Both the position numbers and the translations under genes were made by a program. The notes beneath the pieces are model-generated. The model did not search any database, was not told the DNA's origin, and worked only from the letters and a program-made list of their open reading frames with translations. Of a DNA stretch of 64,000 nt, positions 10,618-19,208 are shown one piece after another; the first letter of the stretch is position 1, and the number at the start of each line of letters is the position of its first letter. Origin of the DNA: Mycolicibacterium sp. TY81 (lineage in GTDB: Bacteria > Actinomycetota > Actinomycetes > Mycobacteriales > Mycobacteriaceae); assembly GCF_018326285.1 (NCBI RefSeq), contig NZ_AP023362.1, positions 2,108,001-2,172,000 of the forward strand, written 5' to 3'.

Positions 10618-12030
10618 GTGACGACCTCCACGCGCCCGTCGCGTGTGCCCTTGTTGCGCCGCTGGTTGGCGGCCGACAACGACGGTGATGAGAGCCGTGT
10701 GCTCGACTACGTCGACCAAGCGATGTTCCTGGGTCTGCGGGCCACCGGCCAGGCCGCTGTCATGCAGTTCGGCTGGGTCTACGAGCACCCCGTCGACATG
10801 GACGGTTTGCGCCGGTTCCACTACAACTTCGGTCACGGTCTCGGCGGCCGGCGCATCGAACCGTCGATCCTGCCGTTCGGCCGGCACCGGTGGGTGTCGG
10901 CCCTCGGACCACCGGCGCCGATCCGGATGTACGAGACCGTGCGCCCCCGATCGGAACTCGGCGACTTTCTTGACGAGCACGCACAGATCCCCGTCGACCC
11001 GGAATTCGGGCCGACGTGGCACATGGGTGTGCAACCGCTCGACGACGGTGCCACCATCGTCAGCCTGGTGGGTTCGCACTGCATCGCCGACGGCGGTGGC
11101 GCGATGCTGACGGTGTTCGAGTCGGTTACTGGCCAGCGGCGCGATCTCGGTCTGCCGCAGCCAGGCTCGCGGTCTCGCTGGGGTGCTGTGCGTGCCGATC
11201 TGCGCCAGACCTTCCGTGATCTGCCCGACCTCGGCCGTTCGATGAAGTCCGCGGCGAAACAGGCCTACCAGAAGCGCAGCGAGTTGCGCCGCTCCGGCAA
11301 GTCGCCGGCCGCGCACCTCGATTCGGCCAGTGCCAAGAAAAACCTGGTGGTGCCAGCAATCTTCGCGTTCATCGACGCCGCCGAATTCGATGCGCGGGCC
11401 AAAGCACTCGGCGGAAACAGCTACGCGTTGATCGCCGGATTCGCCGCCCGGTTGTCCGAGCGGATGGGGCGCTTCAGCGAGGCCGAAGGTGTGGTGCCGC
11501 TGGTCGTGCCGATCAACGACCGCACGCTGGAGGACACCCGGGCCAACGCGGTGTTGATCGGTGATGCCCGGGTGAATCCGAAGGGCGTCACCGAGGACCT
11601 GACGGAAACCCGTGCGATCATCAAGGAAGCCCTGCGGAAGATACGCGAGGAGCCCGACGAGAAGCTGGAGCTGCTGCCGCTCACGCCGTTCATCCCGAAG
11701 CGGGCCGTCACGCAGGCCGCTGACATCGCGGTCGGCTTCGGTGAGCTGCCGGTGTTCTGCTCCAACCTCGGGGTGCTACCGGACGACCTGGCGCGCGTCG
11801 ACGGGACTCAAGCCGAATACGTCATGGCTCGCGGTGTCGACGGCCAGGTTCCGCGGGGCGTGTTGGAGCACCGCAAGGGCATCCTCACCGTCATCTCGAT
11901 GCAGATGATCGGGCGGGTGTCGATGGCGGTCATCGGCTACCAGCCGGGCGCCGAGAACACGAAGGCCACGTTGCGCGCGCATGTCGAAGCGACGCTGGCC
12001 GAGTTCGGCCTGTCCGCGGTCTACGAGTAA
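10618..12030 (+). CDS. Condensation/WS-DGAT-fold acyltransferase, paralogue 1
   Basis: This 470-residue protein has a single HxxxDG active-site motif, His154-Cys-Ile-Ala-Asp158-Gly (GSHCIADGGG), in the position expected for the wax-synthase/condensation acyltransferase superfamily. A second conserved block, PINDRTLEDTRANA, lies in the C-terminal half. It aligns along its whole length with the following gene, with HxxxD at exactly the same residue numbers, so the two are tandem paralogues. The GTG start is 3 bp after the papA stop with GAAGGG 7 nt upstream, showing translational linkage. A likely role is adding further fatty acyl groups to the glycolipid core. Substrate specificity is not readable. 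Confidence 0.82.
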   Translation: MTTSTRPSRVPLLRRWLAADNDGDESRVLDYVDQAMFLGLRATGQAAVMQFGWVYEHPVDMDGLRRFHYNFGHGLGGRRIEPSILPFGRHRWVSALGPPAPIRMYETVRPRSELGDFLDEHAQIPVDPEFGPTWHMGVQPLDDGATIVSLVGSHCIADGGGAMLTVFESVTGQRRDLGLPQPGSRSRWGAVRADLRQTFRDLPDLGRSMKSAAKQAYQKRSELRRSGKSPAAHLDSASAKKNLVVPAIFAFIDAAEFDARAKALGGNSYALIAGFAARLSERMGRFSEAEGVVPLVVPINDRTLEDTRANAVLIGDARVNPKGVTEDLTETRAIIKEALRKIREEPDEKLELLPLTPFIPKRAVTQAADIAVGFGELPVFCSNLGVLPDDLARVDGTQAEYVMARGVDGQVPRGVLEHRKGILTVISMQMIGRVSMAVIGYQPGAENTKATLRAHVEATLAEFGLSAVYE

Positions 12031-12071
12031 TCCCGCTTCAGACAATCGAAAAGTGAAGGGCCAGGTCCATC

Positions 12072-13484
12072 TTGTCCACTGATACCCGGTCGAAGAGGAC
12101 CGGCCGCGGCCGGTTCACCAAGCTGCCCCAGGAGCTGGACCGTCCGCAGGACCGTCTGGACTACATGGACGAGGCGACCTTCCTGTCATACCGGGCCAGC
12201 GGCCGGGTGCAGGTGATGCTGGCGCTGTGGTTCTACGAAGGGCCGGTTGACCTGGACGGCCTGCGCCGGTTCCACGAGAACTTCGGCCGGAGCCTGGCGG
12301 CCCGGCGCATCGAGCGCTCGCCGCTGCCGTTCGGGCGGGCCCGCTGGGTGGCCGCACCGGCCATCGAGCGGCCGCTCGACATCGTCGAAACCGCCCGTCC
12401 GCGTTCGGAACTGACGGACTGGCTGGAGGAGCGGTCGCAGATCCCGATCGATCCCGAGCACGGCCCCGGCTGGCACCTCGGCGTGCAGAAGTTCAGTGAC
12501 GGGTCGACGGGCGTCGCGCTGGCGCTGTCGCACTGCCTGATCGACGGCACCGGTGCGGTGGCCGCCATCATGGAATCGGTGCTCGGTCAGGGCCGCGACC
12601 TGGGGTACGCCCAACCGGGCTCCCGCACCCGCTGGCAGGGTCTGCGCGCCGACCTGCGCCAGGCCCGGCGCGACTGGCCCGAGGTGCGGCGGACCGTGGT
12701 GGCCGCCGCGAAGATGCTCCACCGCAGGCGTCATGAGATCTCGAAGTCCGGTGACACCCGCCCCGCGGTGACGGCAGGCAACCCCGACGAGTACGTGCTG
12801 CTGCCGTTCGCCGGCACCCACATCGACGTCGAGCAGTGGGATGCCAAATGCGCAACCCTCGGCGGCAACACCTACTCGCTGGCCGCGGCGTTCGCCGCCC
12901 GGCTGGGCGTGCGGATGGAGCGGCATCGCAAGCACGACAACAACATTGCGCTCATGGTCGCGGTCAATGACCGCACCTCGATGGAGGACACCCGCGCCAA
13001 CGCGATGGCGTTCGCCAATCTCACCGTCGACCCGACGCACGTGGCCAAGGACCTCACGGACCTGCGGGGCGCGCTGCGCACGTCGCTCTCGACGGCCAAG
13101 GACCAGCCGGACGAGTCGTTCATCCTGCTGCCGCTGACGCCGTTCATCCCGCTGCGCGCGGTGAACAAGACGGCCGACCTGGTGCTCGGCGACATGCCGG
13201 TCACGTGCTCGAACTTCGCCGAGCTGCCGGACCTGATGTGCCGCCCCGACGGGGTCAATCAGGCGACGTTCCTGAACTGCTGGGGCGTCGAGCAGAAGGT
13301 CAAGCGGTCCGACATCGAGCGGCCCGGCGGCCTGCTGGTGGTGGCTTCCGGCCGCTACAACGGCCGGGTGAACCTCGGCATCGTCGGGTACCAGGTGGGC
13401 GCCGAGAACAACCGGGCCATGCTGCGCGAACTGGTGCGGGAGACGCTCGACGAATTCGGCCTGACGCCGCTCACCATCTACTAG
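12072..13484 (+). CDS. Condensation/WS-DGAT-fold acyltransferase, paralogue 2
   Basis: This 470-residue paralogue of the preceding gene has the active-site motif His154-Cys-Leu-Ile-Asp158-Gly (SHCLIDGTG). It shares blocks such as RSELTDWLEERSQIPIDPE and VNDRTSMEDTRANA with its sister. It starts at a TTG (12072) preceded by GAAGG and CCAGG stretches; no better in-frame start fits the conserved N terminus. It is the last gene of the plus-strand operon and converges with the glycosyltransferase across a strong hairpin. Two retained paralogues suggest two acylation positions on the same sugar core, or two acyl donors; that is inference. Confidence 0.82.
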   Translation: MSTDTRSKRTGRGRFTKLPQELDRPQDRLDYMDEATFLSYRASGRVQVMLALWFYEGPVDLDGLRRFHENFGRSLAARRIERSPLPFGRARWVAAPAIERPLDIVETARPRSELTDWLEERSQIPIDPEHGPGWHLGVQKFSDGSTGVALALSHCLIDGTGAVAAIMESVLGQGRDLGYAQPGSRTRWQGLRADLRQARRDWPEVRRTVVAAAKMLHRRRHEISKSGDTRPAVTAGNPDEYVLLPFAGTHIDVEQWDAKCATLGGNTYSLAAAFAARLGVRMERHRKHDNNIALMVAVNDRTSMEDTRANAMAFANLTVDPTHVAKDLTDLRGALRTSLSTAKDQPDESFILLPLTPFIPLRAVNKTADLVLGDMPVTCSNFAELPDLMCRPDGVNQATFLNCWGVEQKVKRSDIERPGGLLVVASGRYNGRVNLGIVGYQVGAENNRAMLRELVRETLDEFGLTPLTIY

Positions 13485-13495
13485 CGGGCATCTCC

Positions 13496-13520
13496 GCCCG
13501 GGCCCTCAACGGGCCTGGGC
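13496..13520. terminator. Bidirectional terminator hairpin between convergent genes
   Basis: A 10-bp stem, GCCCGGGCCC / GGGCCTGGGC (one mismatch), with a TCAAC loop starts 12 bp after the acyltransferase stop and overlaps the last codons of the opposing glycosyltransferase gene. There is no T-tract. Its place between tail-to-tail genes supports a two-way terminator. Confidence 0.5.
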
Positions 13521-14744
13521 GGCCTTCTCCAACAGATCCGCGGTGCGTGCGACGCTGTCCGCGGGTTTCGTCATGCGCGCGGCAGCGGCGCGGACCCGAT
13601 CCGCGCACTCCGGCTGCAGCGCGGTGCGCAGGGCGGACTTCAGCGACCCGGGGGTGGTCTTGGAGAAGCGGCGCGACGCGCCGAGCCCCAGCTTCTTGAC
13701 CTGGCCGGCCCAGACCGGCTGATCGGCGCTGACCCACAGCACCACCGTCGGTATCCCGGCGCGCAGCCCGGCCGCGGTGGTGCCGGCGCCGCCGTGGTGG
13801 ACCAGGGCCCGGCACAGCGGGAACACCGCGGCATGGTTGACCGCGCCGACCAGCTTCACGTGATCGCCCAGCCGGGTGTCCGGCAGATCCCAGACGCCCG
13901 AGCTGATCAGCGCCCGCTCGCCGAGTTCGGCGCACACCGCGTCGATCATCGCGACAGCGTCGGCGGGCGACTCCACCGGCATGCTGCCGAAGCCGAAATA
14001 GATGGGCGGCTTGCCATTTGCGATCCACGCCATCACGTCGGTGTCGGTATCGGTCTGCAGTTCCATCGACATGGACCCGACCAGGGGCTTGGCGTCGCCG
14101 TATTCGGCCGCCAGCCCGGGGAACAGCACCTCGTCGTAGGCCTGGATTTCGAGCGCCCCACGGTCCTCGATGCGGCGGACGGCCCGCATGGTGGCCGGCG
14201 GCAGCCCAAGGGTGCGCCGCTGGATGTCCTCGGCTTCCTTGAGCATGCGCCAGTGGAACCATTCACCGACCGCGAAGCCGCGGCGGATCAAGGGCAGCGG
14301 CAGCGGTACCGGCAGCACCCGGCTGTTGGGGCGGAACGGGAAGTAGTGCAGCGCCGCCAACGGGATGTCGAAATGCTCGGCGACGTTGGCAGCCACCTCC
14401 TGGTAGGTGGTCCCCGCGAGCAGCAGATCCGCGTCCGCGGCGACCTCCGTGAGGGTGGCGCTCATGTCCTGCCAGCCCTGCGTCATGTAGTCCCGGAGTT
14501 CGCGGACGACGCTCACGGGGTTCTTGAGGCTCAGATGGTCGCGAAAGATGTCCGCATCCAGTTGCTGCTGAGAATCCACGCCGTAGCTGGCGGGCTCGGG
14601 AAGCCCCGCCGAAGCGACGAATGAAACCAGGTTCGGCGGCACTGCCATACGGACTTCGTGGCCGCGACGCAGCAATTCTCTGGCCACGGCACCGCTGGGC
14701 TCGATGTCTCCACGCGTGCCATGGATGGCGATAGCAAACTTCAC
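13506..14744 (-). CDS. UGT-type (GT1) glycosyltransferase of the glycolipid locus
   Basis: This 412-residue GT-B enzyme has the N-terminal motif FAIAIHGTRGDIEP and a C-terminal nucleotide-sugar site HHGGAGTTAAGLRAGIP (around residues 314-330). It resembles the vancosaminyltransferase-like enzymes found in mycobacterial GPL and LOS loci (Rv1524/Rv1526c type). It should transfer a sugar onto the lipid-linked or trehalose-based acceptor in the cytosol. The longer open frame extends to 14834, but the conserved N terminus begins at the GTG at 14744, where TATGCT lies 9 nt upstream and could drive a nearly leaderless mRNA. It is divergent from mmpL. The sugar donor is unknown. Confidence 0.88.
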   Translation of the reverse strand: MKFAIAIHGTRGDIEPSGAVARELLRRGHEVRMAVPPNLVSFVASAGLPEPASYGVDSQQQLDADIFRDHLSLKNPVSVVRELRDYMTQGWQDMSATLTEVAADADLLLAGTTYQEVAANVAEHFDIPLAALHYFPFRPNSRVLPVPLPLPLIRRGFAVGEWFHWRMLKEAEDIQRRTLGLPPATMRAVRRIEDRGALEIQAYDEVLFPGLAAEYGDAKPLVGSMSMELQTDTDTDVMAWIANGKPPIYFGFGSMPVESPADAVAMIDAVCAELGERALISSGVWDLPDTRLGDHVKLVGAVNHAAVFPLCRALVHHGGAGTTAAGLRAGIPTVVLWVSADQPVWAGQVKKLGLGASRRFSKTTPGSLKSALRTALQPECADRVRAAAARMTKPADSVARTADLLEKAAQAR

Positions 14745-14950
14745 AGGACGCCAAGCATAACGGTCTGCCGCTGATCTCCGCATTGCTGGGGCATGGATGG
14801 CAACGAGGACGCCCGGCACCCGGAGGTGCGGCACAGGAGAGATGACTTCGTCAGTGGCACACCCGATTACAGCACGGCGGGGCTCAGGCGGCTCTCCGGC
14901 GGCTTCGATATTGAGGTGCCGGTCGGTGCATCAGATCGGTTTGCGGCGTG

Positions 14951-14963
14951 TAGCCTGTCGGGG
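14951..14963 (+). promoter_or_regulatory. Leaderless -10 box of mmpL
   Basis: TAGCCT (14951-14956) is followed by exactly 7 nt and then ATG at 14964. This is the spacing of mycobacterial leaderless promoters, where transcription starts at the A of the ATG. Confidence 0.55.
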
Positions 14964-17900
14964 ATGCTGAAACGTGCCAGGCCAAGCGGTGCTTTGGCAC
15001 ATGCGGGTTTCGCCGCACTCGGCAAGTTCGTGGTGCGGCGTCCCGTCGTGGTCTTGGCGTCCTGGGTCGGCATCGCGATCGTCCTTTTTCTCGCACTTCC
15101 GACGTTGGTCGACGTCGCCAGCCGCCGCCCGCCGCCGTTCCTCCCGCCGGATTCGTCGACGCTGATCGCCAGCAACGCGATGAAGAACGCGTTCCGCGAG
15201 GCCGACGCCGGCAACATCGCGGTCGTCCTGCTGACCAACGACAAGGGCTTCAGCAAGGAAGACGAAGAGGTCTACCGGCGCCTCGTCGACAAGCTCAACG
15301 CCGACAAGACCAACGTCAGGTCGACGCAGGACTTCATCCACATTCCCGAGCTGCGCCAGGTGATGGCGAGCAAAGACGGGAAAGCGGTGCAGCTGCCCGT
15401 CAGCCTCGTCGGAAGCATGGGCACCGGCCCGGGCCAGCTGGCGTTCCGCAATGCCAAGAAGACCATCGAAGAGGTGGTCAAGGGCAGCGACCTGACGCTG
15501 AACATCGTGGGCGCATCGGCCACGTTCCAGGACATCAACGACATCGGTGCCCGCGATCAGCACATGATCGAGACGGCCACCGGCATCCTCGTCTTCTCGA
15601 TCCTGATCATCGTGTACCGCAGTGTGGTCGCGATGTTGCTGCCGCTGGTCACCATCGGCGTCTCGCTGATCGTCGCGCAACAATTGGTGGCGGGGCTGGG
15701 CCTATTGGGTCTCGCGGTGGGGCCCCAGACCCTGGTGCTGATGACCGGCATGATGATGGGCGCCGGGACCGACTACGCCATATTCCTGTTCAGCCGATAT
15801 CAGGAGTTCATCAGACAGGGCGTCGCCACCGATGCCGCGCTCGTCTCCGCGCTCACCTCGATCGGTGAAGTCATCGCCGGCTCGGCCGGCACCGTCGCCA
15901 TCACGTTCCTGGCGCTCTCGTTCGCCACCCTCGGGGTCTTCGCCACCATCGGACCGGCGCTGGCCGTGACCGTGCTGGTCGGCTTCCTCGCGTCCGTGAC
16001 CATGCTGCCGGCGCTGATCGTCCTGGTCGGGCGGCGCGGCTGGATCAAGCCGCGCAAGGACATGACGGGCAAGTTCTGGAGGCGCTCGGGCGTCAACATC
16101 GTGCGCCGTCCGGTCACCCACCTGGCCGGCAGCCTCGCGGTGCTGCTGGCGCTCGCCGGGTGCGCCACGATGGTCCGCTACAACTACGACAACCGCAAAG
16201 ACCTCGACCCCGACGCGGCGAGCAACGTCGCCTACGAGGCGCTGAACAAGCACTTCCCGATCAGCACGACGATGCAGCAGTTCATCCTGATCCAGTCGCC
16301 ACGCGACCTGCGGGCGCCGAAGTCGCTCGCCGACATGGAACAGATGGCGCAGCGCGTCGCGCAGCTGCCGCACATCGACGCCGTTCGCGGCATCACCCGT
16401 CCCACCGGCGACGTGCTGGAGCAGGCCAAGGCGACCTACCAGGCCGGTGAGGTCGGCAGCAAGCTCAAGGACGCCTCGAACCTCATCAACGGCAACGACG
16501 CGCTGCTGCAGAAGCTGGTCGACGGCGAGTACCAGCTCGCCGACGCGCTGAATCAGATCCGCACGCAGGTGCTCGGTGGGATCGGCCCGGTGCGGCAGAT
16601 GCTGACCCAGATGTCGGCGCTGCAGAAGCAGTACGGCGGGTCGAAGACGCTGGACGATCTCGACAAGTCGGCCAAGATGGTGTCCCAGATGACGTCGTTG
16701 GGCGACGCCGTGGGTGGGCAGCTGGTCCGCGTCGGGGATGTCTACAAGTGGTCCGGAAAGGCCCTCGAGGCGCTCAACGCGACGCCGTTCTGCAACTACT
16801 ACCCGGCGTGCAACGACCTGAAGATCGGTCTGCAGAACGTCAACGAGGGCAACGACCCCGAGACGGTGCAGAAGGTCATCAACCTCGGCCACATGCTGCA
16901 GCAGTACAAGAGCGACCCCGGCATGGACGACAAGGTCCGCGGGATGGGCACCAACATCGAGAGCATCACCAGCCTGCTCAAGCAGCTGCGCCTGTACGAC
17001 ACCGCGGACCTGGAGCGGCGCCTGCAGCAGGCGGTCGACGGCGTCAACCTGCTGGCCGACTCGAGCAAGCAGCTCGCCGACGGTGTGAAGCTGCTGGTCG
17101 ACCAGGTGCGCGGCATGGGCGGTGGCCTGAACCAGGCCTCGTCGTTCCTGCTCGGTATGCGTCGCGACGCCAACACCCCGCAGATGGCCGGTTTCTACGT
17201 GCCACCGGAGATCCTGAGCCGCAACGAGTTCGAGAAGGCCGCGACGCTGTTCGTGTCCCCGGACGGCCACACGGTGCGCTACCTGGTGCAGACGGCGCTG
17301 AACCCGTTCGGCACGGAAGCCATGGACCAGACCAACGCGATCGTGAAGGCGGCCCAGACGGCACTGCCCAACACGACGCTGTCCGACGCCAAGGTGTCGA
17401 TGGTCGGTCTGTCCGCGGTGAACCGCGACATCCGCGACTACTACAACAGCGACATCCAGTACATCGTCATCGTGACGCTGATCGTGGTGTTCCTGATCCT
17501 GGTGCAGCTGCTGCGGTCCGTCGTGGCACCGCTCTACCTGGTGCTGTCGGTGGTGCTGTCGTACGGTTCGGCGCTGGGCATCGGCGTGGTGTTCTTCCAG
17601 TTCATATTGGGCTACGACATCTCGTGGAGTGTGCCGGGTATCGCCTTCCTGGTGCTGGTGGCGGTCGGCGCCGACTACAACCTGCTGCTGATATCCCGAA
17701 TACGTGACGAAGCGAAATGGGGCGTGCGCTCGGCGATCGTGAAAACGGTCGCCGCGACCGGCGGCGTCATCACCTCTGCCGGCCTGATCTTCGCGGCGTC
17801 GATGCTCGCGATGACGGTCAGTAGCATCCTGGGCGCCGTCCAGTTGGGCTTCATCATCGGTGTGGGCCTGCTTCTGGACACGTTCATCGTCCGTACGGTG

Positions 17901-18161
17901 ACCGTGCCGGCGACCGCGGCACTGCTCGGTGACGCCAACTGGTGGCCGTCCAAGTCGCCGCGGCGCAAGCGGGAAGAGGCCGAGGAAGCGGAGGCCGCGG
18001 CTGCCACCGAACGGCTGCTGGCCGAGCGCAAGGCCCGCCGGGAGTCCGACGAGGTCGAACCGTGCCCGGAGTGCGGTTACGCGGCCACCTGTGACGCCTG
18101 CCAGATGACGACGGCCTTCGAGGCCGCCGGAGCGGTACAGCACCGCGGCTTCTTCGGCTGA
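14964..18161 (+). CDS. MmpL-family RND lipid exporter
   Basis: This 1065-residue (from 14964) MmpL transporter has an N-terminal transmembrane helix (VVVLASWVGIAIVLFLALP), a first periplasmic domain, and membrane blocks with QQLVAGLGLLGL and GAGTDYAIFLFSRYQE, the conserved GxxxDY(A/N) RND proton-relay motif. A large second periplasmic domain and a second membrane half with VGADYNLLLISRIRDE follow. It should flip or export the finished glycolipid, the role of MmpL12/MmpL10 in LOS and polyphleate loci. The frame stays open to 14793, but the leaderless -10 box and family alignment favour ATG 14964. Unusually, the cytosolic C-terminal tail ends in a tetracysteine cluster (CPECGYAATCDAC) that could bind zinc. 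Confidence 0.92.
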   Translation: MLKRARPSGALAHAGFAALGKFVVRRPVVVLASWVGIAIVLFLALPTLVDVASRRPPPFLPPDSSTLIASNAMKNAFREADAGNIAVVLLTNDKGFSKEDEEVYRRLVDKLNADKTNVRSTQDFIHIPELRQVMASKDGKAVQLPVSLVGSMGTGPGQLAFRNAKKTIEEVVKGSDLTLNIVGASATFQDINDIGARDQHMIETATGILVFSILIIVYRSVVAMLLPLVTIGVSLIVAQQLVAGLGLLGLAVGPQTLVLMTGMMMGAGTDYAIFLFSRYQEFIRQGVATDAALVSALTSIGEVIAGSAGTVAITFLALSFATLGVFATIGPALAVTVLVGFLASVTMLPALIVLVGRRGWIKPRKDMTGKFWRRSGVNIVRRPVTHLAGSLAVLLALAGCATMVRYNYDNRKDLDPDAASNVAYEALNKHFPISTTMQQFILIQSPRDLRAPKSLADMEQMAQRVAQLPHIDAVRGITRPTGDVLEQAKATYQAGEVGSKLKDASNLINGNDALLQKLVDGEYQLADALNQIRTQVLGGIGPVRQMLTQMSALQKQYGGSKTLDDLDKSAKMVSQMTSLGDAVGGQLVRVGDVYKWSGKALEALNATPFCNYYPACNDLKIGLQNVNEGNDPETVQKVINLGHMLQQYKSDPGMDDKVRGMGTNIESITSLLKQLRLYDTADLERRLQQAVDGVNLLADSSKQLADGVKLLVDQVRGMGGGLNQASSFLLGMRRDANTPQMAGFYVPPEILSRNEFEKAATLFVSPDGHTVRYLVQTALNPFGTEAMDQTNAIVKAAQTALPNTTLSDAKVSMVGLSAVNRDIRDYYNSDIQYIVIVTLIVVFLILVQLLRSVVAPLYLVLSVVLSYGSALGIGVVFFQFILGYDISWSVPGIAFLVLVAVGADYNLLLISRIRDEAKWGVRSAIVKTVAATGGVITSAGLIFAASMLAMTVSSILGAVQLGFIIGVGLLLDTFIVRTVTVPATAALLGDANWWPSKSPRRKREEAEEAEAAAATERLLAERKARRESDEVEPCPECGYAATCDACQMTTAFEAAGAVQHRGFFG

Positions 18162-18177
18162 GCCGCTGTCGAATTTC

Positions 18178-18197
18178 CGAGAAATTGAACTTTCTCG
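18178..18197 (+). terminator. Hairpin downstream of mmpL
   Basis: A perfect 7-bp stem, CGAGAAA / TTTCTCG, with a 6-nt TTGAAC loop starts 16 bp after the mmpL stop and is followed by A/T-rich TCAATAAA. It is a weak terminator candidate; the sequence up to 18311 is otherwise the leader of the next gene. Confidence 0.35.
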
Positions 18198-18311
18198 TCA
18201 ATAAACCTGATTGAATTCCTGACGTCCGGCGGGGGATTCAGGGGTCGATGTTTTGTGCGGCGACCAGATTCGCCCGCACCGCGACTCTGAAGAACAGGAC
18301 ATTCGATCGCC

Positions 18312-19151
18312 ATGGAGCTCCGGAAATTCGCTGACGCATTGCGGCCCCTCCCGGGATGGATCGGGGGTGGCATTCTCGACTGGTACCAGCTCGGGCTCAG
18401 AAAACCACGCGACGCGACCACCTATTACGGGGCGACCATTCATTGCGACCCCGTCGATTCAATTCAGCGGAGCATCATCTACTACGGCGTGTGGGAACCC
18501 GCCATTTCACGCATCATCGAAAGCAGTCTCACGCCGGGAGATCTGTTCGTCGACATCGGCGCGAACATCGGCTACGACTCCCTGCTCGCGGCGACGCGGG
18601 CCGACGTCGTCGCCATCGAGGCGGCACCCCACATCTACCGAAAGATGTTGCGCAATCTGGAAAGCAACCCCGATCTCGCCGACCACATCCGGCCCGTGAA
18701 TGTTGCGGTTTCCGACCATCCGGGCGAACTGGACCTGTACGACTTCGGACCCCGCAACATCGGGGCCACCACGACGTTGCCGTCCCGGAAGGGAAAGAAA
18801 TGCGCGACGGTCGCCGCGGCGCCGTTGCTGGATATTCTCGCGCCGGAGGAATTGGCACGTGTGCGCCTGATCAAGATGGATGTCGAAGGTGCTGAAACAA
18901 CAATACTCAGCGATATTTTCGATCACATCGACGCGTTTCCCGACAATATGAGCATCATCTTCGAAGCCAATCCCGAAGACGACCGGGCCGCTTTCGATGT
19001 GCTGTTCAAACGCATTCAGCAAAACTTCGCCGCCTACGAAGTGGAGAACGGCTACAGCAATGCCTGGTATCTCAAATGGAAAGCCGGTCCGCTCAATGAA
19101 TTGCACACCGCACCGACGCGGCGCACCGATATTCTCTTGACCCGCGCATAG
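18312..19151 (+). CDS. FkbM-family SAM-dependent O-methyltransferase
   Basis: This 279-residue methyltransferase has motif I FVDIGANIGYDS and the FkbM hallmark IKMDVEGAE in the central domain. It is expected to O-methylate a sugar hydroxyl of the glycolipid, consistent with the methylated sugars common in mycobacterial LOS. The gene, particularly 18880-19100, is visibly more A/T-rich than the PKS and FadD genes around it, hinting at separate acquisition. ATG 18312 follows CAGGA (18294-18298) at a slightly long distance. It converges with the FAAL gene, 57 bp between stops. The acceptor position is unknown. Confidence 0.87.
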   Translation: MELRKFADALRPLPGWIGGGILDWYQLGLRKPRDATTYYGATIHCDPVDSIQRSIIYYGVWEPAISRIIESSLTPGDLFVDIGANIGYDSLLAATRADVVAIEAAPHIYRKMLRNLESNPDLADHIRPVNVAVSDHPGELDLYDFGPRNIGATTTLPSRKGKKCATVAAAPLLDILAPEELARVRLIKMDVEGAETTILSDIFDHIDAFPDNMSIIFEANPEDDRAAFDVLFKRIQQNFAAYEVENGYSNAWYLKWKAGPLNELHTAPTRRTDILLTRA

Positions 19152-19208
19152 CGCCGGCGGCCGCCACCTCGGACCAGGCCGCGCGGTGCGCAGCCTGGTC
19201 CCGGGGGA

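Noticed and set aside
15702..18143. 813-residue open frame antisense to mmpL
   Set aside because: His/Arg-rich shadow of the transporter gene, no motifs.
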